A stretch of DNA of 64,000 nucleotides, taken from contig NZ_LJJE01000129.1 of NCBI RefSeq assembly GCF_001854765.1, positions 33,741 through 97,740 on the forward strand, read 5' to 3'. The notes under the pieces were generated by a model. That model worked only from the letters and a program-made list of their open reading frames with translations. It was not told where the DNA came from and did not search any database. Of the stretch, positions 34,041 through 42,709 are shown in pieces. The position numbers were made by a program, and so were the translations under genes. Every line of letters starts with the position of its first letter. The first letter of the stretch is position 1. Source of the DNA: Vibrio sonorensis (GTDB lineage: Bacteria > Pseudomonadota > Gammaproteobacteria > Enterobacterales > Vibrionaceae).

Positions 34041-34973
34041 CTATTGGTTTATCACTTCTTTACCTTCCGCTCTCGCCTTGGCTAAATACTCTTCTCTGTA
34101 TTGTTGAATGATATTGTTTAACTCTATATATGCGTAGCGATGTTCAACGTACTCGTAAACATTAAATGAAATTGCCAATTTATACATTGCAACGGCACGG
34201 GCGTAATCCCCTTCATTCTGAAGTCGTTTACCTAGATAAAAGTACGCTTCAGTCAGTCTCTCAGCCTGAAGGTTATTGTCCCCTCGCGCGCCATTTTGAA
34301 TTGCCACAAGCGCTTGTTGGTCACTGACTTCGCCAAGAATAATCCCCGCTAGTATCCAGCTCCATTTATCGTCTCGATTGTGGTAACGTGCCAGTAACTC
34401 TTCTCTCGCCAGCTCTGGCTCTAGTTCAGATTGAACGATATACAACCAAAGCGAACGAAAGGGATCGCTTGGATCTTCATCAAAATGCTCACGCATATCG
34501 TCAACCGCTAATTGATAACGCTCACCGTAATACAGTGCGACCGCTCGATTGCGAACCGCATAAGTATTACTAGGATCGAGCTCTAAGGTTGAATCAAAAG
34601 CATCGTAGGCCGAATCAAAGTCGCCACTTTCAGTAAAATAGACCCCTAAGAGGTTGAACAAATCTGGTTGGGAAGGGTTTAGTGCTAAGGATTGCTCGTA
34701 ATCTAGTCGAGCGAGACTTCTCAAACCAACATTGTCATAGTAGTTACCGCGCTTTTGCAGTAAATCGGCTCTGGCATCGTCAGAGAGATCTGCTCGTTGT
34801 AAAAGTTGACTGAGGCGAACAATTTGAAACTCTTCTTGAAACGTTACCTGAACAGGCACGGCCATTGGTGGGAGTACCCATTGCTTACCGTCTGGAGATG
34901 AGGAGGACGTAGAAGAACACCCTGACGCAAGCAAAAGGGCAGCTAAAAGCGCTGCGGATTGAAACCATTTCAC
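34041..34973 (-). CDS. nlpI: NlpI, outer-membrane TPR lipoprotein
   Basis: 310 residues. A lipoprotein signal peptide MKWFQSAALLAALLLASGC has its lipobox cysteine at 19, followed by a serine-rich linker and TPR repeats (LFNLLGVYFTESGDFDSAYD, then AVRNRAVALYYGERYQLAVD). NlpI is an adaptor for the Prc protease and peptidoglycan hydrolases. The start is GTG at 34973, with AGGAG nine bases upstream. A longer reading from 35024 would bury the signal peptide. It lies downstream of pnp, as in E. coli. Confidence 0.94.
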   Translation of the reverse strand: MKWFQSAALLAALLLASGCSSTSSSSPDGKQWVLPPMAVPVQVTFQEEFQIVRLSQLLQRADLSDDARADLLQKRGNYYDNVGLRSLARLDYEQSLALNPSQPDLFNLLGVYFTESGDFDSAYDAFDSTLELDPSNTYAVRNRAVALYYGERYQLAVDDMREHFDEDPSDPFRSLWLYIVQSELEPELAREELLARYHNRDDKWSWILAGIILGEVSDQQALVAIQNGARGDNNLQAERLTEAYFYLGKRLQNEGDYARAVAMYKLAISFNVYEYVEHRYAYIELNNIIQQYREEYLAKARAEGKEVINQ

Positions 34974-35021
34974 TAAACAATACTCCTGTCTGCTGTTTGC
35001 ATTTGGCCAATGTAGCATCCA

Positions 35022-35048
35022 CAAAAAAAGGGAGCGTTAGCTCCCTTT
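35022..35048 (-). terminator. Intrinsic terminator of pnp
   Basis: AAAGGGAGC pairs with GCTCCCTTT around GTTA. On the minus strand it is followed by a run of T. Confidence 0.85.
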
Positions 35049-35085
35049 ATAACACGGTTTCGGTCTGTAAAGCGAATCTTGAAGG

Positions 35086-37221
35086 TTATTCAGCTTCTGG
35101 CGCTTTAGGCGCTTCTGCTTGCTCTTCAGCTGGCTTTTCTACCGCTTCTTTCATGCTCAGACGAACACGGCCTTGGCGGTCAATTTCCAGTACTTTCACT
35201 TTTACTTCTTGGCCTTCAGTTAGGTAATCCGATACTTTCTCTACTCGCTTGTCTGCGATTTGAGAAATGTGTACTAGACCGTCTTTACCTGGAAGAACCG
35301 TTACAAACGCACCGAAGTCCGCTAGACGAGCTACTTTACCAGTATAGATCTTACCTACTTCAACTTCAGCAGTGATCGCTTCGATACGGCTGATTGCATC
35401 TTTCGCCTGATCGCCGTCAGTCGCCGCAATCTTGATTGTACCGTCGTCTTCAATTTCGATAGTTGTACCAGTTTCTTCCGTTAGCTGACGGATAACTGCA
35501 CCACCTTTACCGATAACGTCTTTGATCTTGTCTGCGCTGATCTTCATTGTGTGGATACGCGGAGCAAACTCAGAGATATCTTCACGAGCACCAGAAATCG
35601 CTTCATCCATAACAGAAAGGATGTGCTTACGCGCGCCTTGTGCTTGGTTTAGAGCGATCTGCATGATCTCTTTAGTAATACCTTCGATCTTGATGTCCAT
35701 TTGAAGAGCAGTGATACCTTCGTTTGTACCTGCTACTTTAAAGTCCATATCGCCTAGGTGGTCTTCGTCACCAAGGATGTCAGAAAGAACAACAAAATCG
35801 TCGCCTTCTTTCACTAGACCCATTGCAATACCTGCAACAGACGACTTGATTGGAACACCAGCATCCATAAGTGCTAGAGATGTACCACAAACAGAAGCCA
35901 TTGAAGATGAACCGTTAGATTCAGTGATTTCAGAAACCACGCGAACCGTGTAAGGGAATTCATCTACAGAAGGCATTACTGCAGCAATACCACGCTTAGC
36001 AAGTTTACCGTGGCCGATTTCACGACGCTTAGGAGAACCTACAAAACCCGTTTCGCCTACACAGTACGGAGGGAAGTTGTAGTGCAGTAGGAAGTGATCT
36101 TTCTTCTCACCAGTTAGTTCATCGATGATTTGCGCGTCACGCTGAGTACCTAGAGTCGCTGTCACTAGCGCCTGAGTTTCACCGCGAGTAAATAGTGAAG
36201 AACCGTGCGTACGTGGAAGAACGCCAGTGCGTACGTCTAGCGCACGAACCATATCTTTCTCACGACCATCGATACGAGGGTTGCCAGCGATAATGCTGCG
36301 ACGTACCACTGTCTTCTCTAGATCGTGGAAGATTGTGTGAATTTCTTTAGTGTTTGCTTCTGGGTCTTCAGCAAGTAGCACTTCGTTAACTTCAGCAGCG
36401 ATCTCGTGGATGCGGTCGTAACGAGCCATCTTTTCTGTGATTTGGTAAGCTTCAACTAGTTTAGCTTCTGCCAGTTCAGCAATCTTAGCGTTTAGTTCAG
36501 TGTTCTCTGCTGGAGCAACCCAATCCCACGCTGGAGTAGCAACTTCAGCTTTAAACTCGTTAATTGCAGAGATAACCGCTTGTTGTTGGTCGTGACCGTA
36601 AACAACTGCAGATAGCATCTCTTCTTCAGTTAGGTTATCTGCTTCAGATTCAACCATAAGAACTGCAGATTCAGTACCAGCAACAACTAGATCTAGTTTT
36701 GAGCTTTCTAGCTCAGCGTTGCTTGGGTTAAGTACTAGTTGACCATCAATATGACCAACGCGAGCTGCACCAATAGGACCATTGAATGGGATACCAGAAA
36801 TAGCAAGCGCTGCAGACGTACCAATCATAGTTGGAATATCTGGTTGAACTTCTGGGTTAACAGAAACTACAGTAGCGATAACTTGTACTTCGTTTTTGAA
36901 TGCGTCTGGGAATAGAGGACGGATAGGACGGTCAATCAGACGAGCGGTTAGCGTTTCGCCTTCTGAAGGACGACCTTCGCGCTTAAAGAAACCACCAGGG
37001 ATTTTACCCGCTGCGTAAGTACGCTCTTGGTAGTTTACCGTTAGTGGGAAGAAGTCTTGACCTTCTACCGCTTCTTTTTTACCTACAACAGAAACAAATA
37101 CAGCAGTGTCATCCATAGTGACCATAACTGCGGCTGTCGCTTGACGTGCAATCACGCCAGTTTCCAGAGTAACGGTGTGGTTGCCGTACTGGAAAGTTTT
37201 AACAACTGGTTTTTCGAACAT
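35086..37221 (-). CDS. pnp: Polynucleotide phosphorylase
   Basis: 711 residues: two RNase PH-like domains (LTVNYQERTYAAGKIPGGFF near residue 60, and FPPYCVGETGFVGSPKRREIG near 390), a KH domain (KDVIGKGGAVIRQLTEE near 560) and an S1 domain (VGKIYTGKVARLADFGAFV near 620), ending in an acidic alanine-rich tail. PNPase degrades RNA 3' to 5' using phosphate, within the RNase E degradosome. It is regulated through its own leader, which has a long hairpin like the RNase III site of E. coli pnp. Confidence 0.98.
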   Translation of the reverse strand: MFEKPVVKTFQYGNHTVTLETGVIARQATAAVMVTMDDTAVFVSVVGKKEAVEGQDFFPLTVNYQERTYAAGKIPGGFFKREGRPSEGETLTARLIDRPIRPLFPDAFKNEVQVIATVVSVNPEVQPDIPTMIGTSAALAISGIPFNGPIGAARVGHIDGQLVLNPSNAELESSKLDLVVAGTESAVLMVESEADNLTEEEMLSAVVYGHDQQQAVISAINEFKAEVATPAWDWVAPAENTELNAKIAELAEAKLVEAYQITEKMARYDRIHEIAAEVNEVLLAEDPEANTKEIHTIFHDLEKTVVRRSIIAGNPRIDGREKDMVRALDVRTGVLPRTHGSSLFTRGETQALVTATLGTQRDAQIIDELTGEKKDHFLLHYNFPPYCVGETGFVGSPKRREIGHGKLAKRGIAAVMPSVDEFPYTVRVVSEITESNGSSSMASVCGTSLALMDAGVPIKSSVAGIAMGLVKEGDDFVVLSDILGDEDHLGDMDFKVAGTNEGITALQMDIKIEGITKEIMQIALNQAQGARKHILSVMDEAISGAREDISEFAPRIHTMKISADKIKDVIGKGGAVIRQLTEETGTTIEIEDDGTIKIAATDGDQAKDAISRIEAITAEVEVGKIYTGKVARLADFGAFVTVLPGKDGLVHISQIADKRVEKVSDYLTEGQEVKVKVLEIDRQGRVRLSMKEAVEKPAEEQAEAPKAPEAE

Positions 37222-37284
37222 GTGTAATCCTTGCTCTGAACTTTTTGTTCAGATTGATTTAAAGGTTACTCAATGCATTACGAA

Positions 37285-37332
37285 TCGCGACTAGCCAAAA
37301 CAGGCTCGTAAACCAGTTTTTGATAGTCGCGA
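37285..37332 (-). promoter_or_regulatory. pnp leader hairpin, probable RNase III site
   Basis: TCGCGACTA (37285-37293) pairs with TAGTCGCGA (37324-37332), and inside AAAAC-x-GG pairs with CC-x-GTTTT. The position between the rpsO terminator and pnp, and the long stem, match the autoregulated RNase III target of the E. coli pnp mRNA. Confidence 0.75.
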
Positions 37333-37445
37333 CCACTTGGTCGACTCGGTTGACTGTAACACATAGAGTAAATGTAAACGCCTCACTGGAGGCGAGCCGT
37401 CGCTAGTATAACGGCATATTCTGAGTTTGGCTAAGTTTAGGCAAC

Positions 37446-37471
37446 AAAAAAGGGGCTTACGCCCCTTTTTT
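37446..37471 (-). terminator. Terminator between rpsO and pnp
   Basis: AAAAAAGGGGC pairs with GCCCCTTTTTT around TTAC. In E. coli the equivalent terminator is partly read through into pnp. Confidence 0.92.
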
Positions 37472-37498
37472 GAACAAACCGTTCTATGCAGTCACTGA

Positions 37499-37768
37499 TT
37501 AGCGACGTAGGCCTAGACGTTTGATTAGGTCTTGGTAACGCTCTAGGTTTTTACCTTTTAGGTAATCTAGAAGCTTACGACGACGAGAAACCATACGTAG
37601 AAGACCACGACGGCTGTGGTGATCGCCTTTGTGTGCTTTGAAGTGACCTTGTAGGTGGTTGATAGAAGCAGTTAGTAGTGCTACTTGTACTTCTGGTGAA
37701 CCAGTGTCGCCTTCGCCTTGTGCGTATTCTGCAACGATTGCTGCTTTAGTTTCTGCATTCAGAGACAT
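37499..37768 (-). CDS. rpsO: 30S ribosomal protein S15
   Basis: 89 residues with the S15 hallmarks GDTGSPEVQVALLTASINHLQ, HKGDHHSRRGLLRMVSRRRKLL and YLKGKNLERYQDLIKRLGLRR. It binds the central domain of 16S rRNA and, in E. coli, represses its own translation through a leader pseudoknot. AGGAGAG precedes the ATG. The usual upstream gene truB is missing here; a divergent mtnN lies there instead. Confidence 0.98.
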   Translation of the reverse strand: MSLNAETKAAIVAEYAQGEGDTGSPEVQVALLTASINHLQGHFKAHKGDHHSRRGLLRMVSRRRKLLDYLKGKNLERYQDLIKRLGLRR

Positions 37769-37842
37769 AATTCTCTCCTAATAAGAGTTGAGTTTAAATT
37801 TGCGCCAGCCAATCTCTGATTCAGCCGACACGAGGAGCGCGA

Positions 37843-37871
37843 ATTATAGGTAAAACCCCTTCTCGACGCAA
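37843..37871 (-). promoter_or_regulatory. rpsO promoter
   Basis: On the minus strand TTGCGT, 17 bases, then a perfect TATAAT followed by a GC-rich discriminator, 75 bases before rpsO. The -10 and spacing are ideal; the -35 matches half. Confidence 0.65.
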
Positions 37872-38034
37872 TAAGTATTTACTCACCTCACCATGACGTT
37901 GTAATAAAATACTTTTTTTCACTTCGATCCGAGGTCGTTTACTGATAAAAGGTTCGCTCTTTTAATGTGAAATAATGATTTCATGGTAGACTCAACAACA
38001 GTGTAAACACCTTAATTAAACAACGGGTAGCAAG

Positions 38035-38730
38035 ATGAAAATCGGTATTATCGGCGCGATGGCGCAAGAAGTAGAAATCCTAAAAAACGCATTGCAAGAT
38101 AGCCAACAGGTATCAAAAGCTGGATGTACTTTTTTTACAGGTAAACTCGATGGTGTAGACGTCGTATTGCTGCAATCGGGTATCGGTAAAGTGGCGGCGG
38201 CGATTGGTACCGCTATCCTTCTTGACGAGCATCAACCTGACTTTGTCATCAATACTGGTTCTGCTGGGGGTTTTGAACCAAGTCTAAATCTGGGCGACGT
38301 TGTTATTTCTACGGAAGTTCGTCATCACGATGCGGACGTCACTGCTTTCGGTTATGAAATTGGCCAAATGGCCGGACAACCAGCGGCTTTCAGCGCTGAC
38401 TCTAAATTGATGGACACGGCTGAACAAGCACTCGCTCAAATGGAAGACCAACACGCAGTGCGCGGTTTAATTTGTACGGGTGATGCCTTTGTTTGTACCG
38501 CAGAGCGCCAAGCATTTATCCGCGAGCACTTCCCGAACGTTATCGCCGTAGAAATGGAAGCTTCTGCCATCGCTCAAACCTGTCACCAGTTCAATGTACC
38601 TTTTGTAGTAGTACGCGCTATCTCTGATGTGGCTGATAAAGAGTCGCCAATGAGTTTTGAAGAGTTTTTGCCACTCGCAGCACAAAGCTCTTCAGAAATG
38701 GTCGTAAAAATGGTTTCCCTACTGAAATAA
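38035..38730 (+). CDS. mtnN: 5'-methylthioadenosine/S-adenosylhomocysteine nucleosidase
   Basis: The 231-residue Pfs/MTAN enzyme cleaves adenine from methylthioadenosine and S-adenosylhomocysteine, the step before LuxS in autoinducer-2 synthesis. It begins MKIGIIGAMAQEVEIL, with the catalytic glutamate near residue 12. VEMEASAIAQTCHQFNVPF and the catalytic aspartate in RAISDVADKESPMSFEEF are present. It leads a run with cbiB-like and btuF genes, spaced 13 and 0 bases. Confidence 0.97.
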   Translation: MKIGIIGAMAQEVEILKNALQDSQQVSKAGCTFFTGKLDGVDVVLLQSGIGKVAAAIGTAILLDEHQPDFVINTGSAGGFEPSLNLGDVVISTEVRHHDADVTAFGYEIGQMAGQPAAFSADSKLMDTAEQALAQMEDQHAVRGLICTGDAFVCTAERQAFIREHFPNVIAVEMEASAIAQTCHQFNVPFVVVRAISDVADKESPMSFEEFLPLAAQSSSEMVVKMVSLLK

Positions 38731-38743
38731 GGGTACGGGCTTC

Positions 38744-39697
38744 ATGGAAGAACTATTTGCCCAAGTCTATAGCAATGGCGCTCTCCTCATTATGTGGGGA
38801 GCGCTACTCGTTCACTTAATACTGCCTTTTCCCAGAGAGGCTCACCCGGTGACTTTGTGGCACAAGTTTGCAGAGTTGCTAGCAGAAAAAGTAAATCTCT
38901 CCCATAGCCACTCACAAAGCATTATTTCAGGAACACTGGCATGGCTGCTGATGTTAGTGCCCAGTCTATTGGTTCTTCTAGCGCTTAAACCTTTGGTTTG
39001 GAAGGTTGAGTTTTTCGAAATGGCGCTTTTACTACTCGCGATAGATTGGAGAAATACCGATACCTTTTCGCGTCGGTTTACTCAAGCTATGGCGAGAGAA
39101 GATAAAGAGAGTGCACGCCAATTACTCTCGCCTTTCGTCAATCGTTCAACAGATTCACTATCGCTTTTGGGGTTGGGAAAAGCGGGCGCTGAAACGTTAA
39201 TAATGGCCTATGGCCGAAATGTTGTTTGCGTACTGTTTTGGTACGCCATTGGCGGCGGTATTGCTGCGTTTATCTACCGCTTAACGATGGAACTGGCACG
39301 GGCTTGGTCGCCATCACGGCAGAAGTTTTACCCGTTTGGATTACCGGTAGTAAAAACCGTCGCTATGATGGAATTTGTGCCAATGAGAATATTTAGCCTA
39401 TTTATTATGATTGGCAGTCGGGCAGCTTCCGCGTGGCAACTCATTCGCCAACAAGCGGCCTCTTGGCCATTGCCGGGTCCCGCATGGCTTTTAGTCGCAG
39501 TCGGTGCCAAGTTAGAGCTCTCTTTAGGCGGCCCTGCTATGTATCATAAGAAAAAGTCAGTCCGTGTAAAAATCGGTGGTCGCATCGCACCAGCAGCAAT
39601 CCATCTGTCTCAAATCAATAGCATGTTGATAAAACGTATGTCTGCGTGGATATTGATTCAAAGCCTCTTGTTACTCGCTATTTATCAAGGAATTTAA
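38744..39697 (+). CDS. CbiB/CobD-like cobalamin biosynthesis membrane protein
   Basis: 317 residues with four or five membrane helices. The N-terminal LLIMWGALLVHLILPFPREAHP and the sequence around AGAETLIMAYGRNVVCVLFWYAIGGGIAAFIYRL resemble CbiB, which attaches aminopropanol phosphate (or a related amine) to adenosylcobyric acid. The family motif of full CbiB is only loosely kept. With btuF directly downstream (TAA then ATG) a role in corrinoid salvage is likely. No other cob/cbi genes are in the window. Confidence 0.8.
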   Translation: MEELFAQVYSNGALLIMWGALLVHLILPFPREAHPVTLWHKFAELLAEKVNLSHSHSQSIISGTLAWLLMLVPSLLVLLALKPLVWKVEFFEMALLLLAIDWRNTDTFSRRFTQAMAREDKESARQLLSPFVNRSTDSLSLLGLGKAGAETLIMAYGRNVVCVLFWYAIGGGIAAFIYRLTMELARAWSPSRQKFYPFGLPVVKTVAMMEFVPMRIFSLFIMIGSRAASAWQLIRQQAASWPLPGPAWLLVAVGAKLELSLGGPAMYHKKKSVRVKIGGRIAPAAIHLSQINSMLIKRMSAWILIQSLLLLAIYQGI

Positions 39698-40530
39698 ATG
39701 CGATACCTACTTTTAGTTTTTCTCTTTTCCACATTTGTCATTCATGCAAAACCGGTGGAAAGGGTCATCGCTTTAGCCCCGTCAGCAACCGAAATCGCAT
39801 ACTCTGCTGGACTCGGTGATAAGTTGGTCGCGGTGAGCGACCGAAGCGACTACCCTCCTCAAGTACAAGAGCTAGAAAAGGTTGCCAACTATCAAGGCAT
39901 TAAGCTTGAGAGAATCATCGCCTTACAGCCTGATTTAATCATCGCTTGGCCGTCGGGAAACCCGCCGAGAGAGTTGGAAAAGCTCGCTCAGTTTGGATTT
40001 GAGATCTACTACACCAAAACTCTCACCCTTGAAAACATCGCGACTAACATTGAAGAGCTAAGCCAATATTCACAAGATCCAAGTGTTGGCATAAAAGCCG
40101 CCAATGACTTTAGACAAGCGCTGGTATCCCTAAAGGAAAAATACAGTGTCGACCAGCCGGTAAGCTACTTTTACCAACTAAGTCAACATCCGGTCATTAG
40201 TGTTGCTCAAGGGAAGTGGCCAAGTGAAGTATTTGATTTCTGTGGCGGTAACAACGTATTTAAAGACAGTTCAGCCCCTATCCTCAGGTGAGTATCGAGC
40301 AAGTCGTTTTGCGTAATCCCGATGTCATTTTCACTTCTCAGCACGCAATTGAAGACGGTTCGATGTGGCAATCGTGGCAGCGAGAACTCAATGCTGTAAA
40401 AAATAACCACGTTTGGTCACTGGACTCCGATTGGTTAAACCGCCCAACCACGAGAACGATAAGAGCGATTACACAGGTTTGTGATTACTTCGAACAAGTC
40501 AGGGATAGCAAATCCAGCAAGAAAAACTAA
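39698..40530 (+). pseudogene. btuF: BtuF vitamin B12-binding protein, one-base frameshift
   Basis: Periplasmic binding protein that hands B12 to the BtuCD ABC importer. Signal peptide at residues 1-17 (MRYLLLVFLFSTFVIHA), then VIALAPSATEIAYSAGLGDK and LDLIIAW-type PDLIIAWPSGNPP. Frame 1 stops at 40291 just after KDSSAP. The continuation YPQVSIEQVVLRNPDVIFTS to 40530 is in another frame. Adding one base to the C run near 40275-40280 joins them and gives 277 codons, a normal BtuF length. A sequencing slip in a C run is the simplest reason. Confidence 0.87.
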
Positions 40531-40762
40531 GATTGCCCTTCAAGGGAGGCTCCTTTGTTATCGCGACTCGCCTCTCTTCCTCTTTTGGCAACGGCTTTTC
40601 CTTAGAAAATTAGCTTAGGTAATTTGACTTCATATTTCTTGGGTCGCGATATAGTTTCCCGTACAATACCTCCACTTCAATCCTTTCGCTTTTATTTCCC
40701 GCGAAATCTAAGTGTCTGAGATCCCAACGCATTGTTATTTAACTTTAAGAGACTCTAGTATC

Positions 40763-41383
40763 ATGGATTCCATGCTGCTTTACATAACAGACCTTTTTGG
40801 CACTGCAATTTTTGCTATTTCTGGTGTCCTTTTAGCGGGACGACTAAAAATGGATCCCTTTGGTGTGATGGTTTTGGGTAGTGTTACCGCGATTGGCGGT
40901 GGCACAATTCGCGACATGGCGCTTGGCGCCACTCCCGTGTTTTGGATCACCGACACCAACTACTTATGGGTGATCTTTACCACTTGTGTGTTGACCATGT
41001 TGATTGTCAGACGTCCAAAACGCCTACCATGGTGGGTATTGCCCGTATGTGATGCTATCGGCTTAGCTGTCTTTGTTGGCATTGGCGTCGAAAAGGCGTT
41101 GAGCTATCAAGATTCTGCGATGGTCGCTGTCATTATGGGGATAATTACTGGCTGCGGAGGAGGTATTATTCGCGATGTATTGGCCAGAGAAGTTCCTATG
41201 GTGCTTAGAAGTGAAGTTTATGCCACTGCATGTTTGATAGGTGGTGTCGTCCATACTTGTGCATTGAACTTTGGCTACGATAATTCCAATGCCTTTATCG
41301 CTGGGATCATTTCCACTCTCTTTATCCGTTTAGGGGCCATTCGTTGGCACCTCTCATTACCTACCTTTGCTTTAAATAAGTAG
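40763..41383 (+). CDS. TRIC/YadS-family (UPF0126) channel protein
   Basis: 206 residues, about seven membrane helices in two repeats. Each repeat has the diagnostic glycine motif: TAIGGGTIRDMALG near residue 50 and TGCGGGIIRDVLA near 135. These are the pore glycines of prokaryotic TRIC cation channels. Start at ATG 40763, since the frame extended upstream to 40712 is not conserved-looking. Physiological role in bacteria is unclear. Confidence 0.88.
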   Translation: MDSMLLYITDLFGTAIFAISGVLLAGRLKMDPFGVMVLGSVTAIGGGTIRDMALGATPVFWITDTNYLWVIFTTCVLTMLIVRRPKRLPWWVLPVCDAIGLAVFVGIGVEKALSYQDSAMVAVIMGIITGCGGGIIRDVLAREVPMVLRSEVYATACLIGGVVHTCALNFGYDNSNAFIAGIISTLFIRLGAIRWHLSLPTFALNK

Positions 41384-41398
41384 GGTTTAGGGTGATAA

Positions 41399-41420
41399 AA
41401 AGGCCGCTTTTGCGGCCTTT
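41399..41420. terminator. Bidirectional terminator between the TRIC gene and thrC
   Basis: AAAGGCCGC pairs with GCGGCCTTT around TTTT, flanked by A and T. It sits seven bases after the thrC stop on the minus strand. Confidence 0.85.
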
Positions 41421-41426
41421 CAAATC

Positions 41427-42709
41427 TTAACCTTGTACTCGGTACAGCACTTCTTTTAACGCTGTAAAGTCATTGTCTAACTCTTCTGACAATAGTTCCA
41501 TTTTAGCGTGCTTGGCCAAAGGACCCGGAAGTTCGATATCAGAACCTAAAATGTCATCAACGACTTCTTTGAACTTCGCTGGGTGTGCAGTACAGAGGAA
41601 CAAACCTGTCTCACCGTCTTTTAACTGCTCATCCAGAACGCGATAAGCATGGCACCGTGAGGTTCACATAAGTAACCTTGCGCATTCAACGATTTAACTG
41701 ACTCTGCACTTTGCTCATCACTAACGGCACCTTTACCTAATGTCTCAAGGCCCCACTCTTTCACACGGCATAACTCTTCAATACGCGGCCAGTTGTTTGG
41801 TTGGCTTACGTCCATCGCGTTCGATGTTGTCGCTACGGTTGGTTTTGGATCCCACTCACCTGTTTGTAGGTAGCGAGGTACCGTATCATTGGCGTTGGTA
41901 GCGGCAATAAAGCGTTTTACTGGTAAGCCTAGAGCTTTAGCAAGAAGACCTGCGGTTAAGTTACCAAAATTACCACTCGGTACAGAAACCACCAGATTTT
42001 CTCGTTCCTCTTTACTCAACTGAGAAGCGGCTTCAAAGTAGTAACAAATCTGCGCCATCAAGCGGCTGATATTGATAGAGTTTGCCGAGTTAAGACCAAT
42101 TGCACTGCGCAGCTCTTGGTCATCAAATGCTTGCTTAACAAGAGACTGACAAGCGTCAAAGTCAGCATTAACTGCAACCGTGTGGATGTTTTTGCCCAAT
42201 GTACAGAAAAGCTTTTCCTGCAGTGGGCTGATCTTTCCTTTTGGATACAGGATGACAACATTGATGTCTTCCATCCCATAGAAAGCGTGTGCAACCGCTG
42301 CACCGGTGTCGCCAGATGTTGCTGTGAGTATGGTGATCTTTCCACCATCGGAGACTGCCGCTAAAGACTGAGCCATAAAGCGGCCGCCAAAATCTTTAAA
42401 TGCCAGTGTAGGACCATGGAAAAGCTCTAGCGCATGCACGCCCTCTTTCACCTGTTTGATAGGTGCTGGAAACTGAAAAGCAGAGTCGACCATTTCATAC
42501 ACTTTCTGCTCGGATAGCTCATCGCCTATTAGAGACGACAAGATCTTACTACTACGCGAGACAAAGCTTTCAGCCAAAAGCGCATCAACGTCTTCAAATG
42601 GCTTGATTTCCGACGGGAAAAACAATCCTTGGTTCTTACCTAACCCTTGGCGAACGGCTTGGCCAAAGGAAACTTGTTCATCATTTTCTTTTATATTGTA
42701 AAGCTTCAT
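41427..42709 (-). pseudogene. thrC: Threonine synthase, one-base frameshift near the end
   Basis: PLP enzyme converting phosphohomoserine to threonine. From ATG 42709 it reads MKLYNIKENDEQVSFGQAV, with the PLP lysine in HGPTLAFKDFGGRFMAQ, and stops early after EPHGAM. The alternative frame supplies AYRVLDEQLKDGETGLFLCT and the tail to the TAA at 41427-41429. One base lost near 41648-41652 explains it; repaired, the protein is 427 residues (E. coli 428). The start overlaps the thrB stop as ATGA. If real, the break would remove about the last 75 residues and probably cause threonine auxotrophy. Confidence 0.9.
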
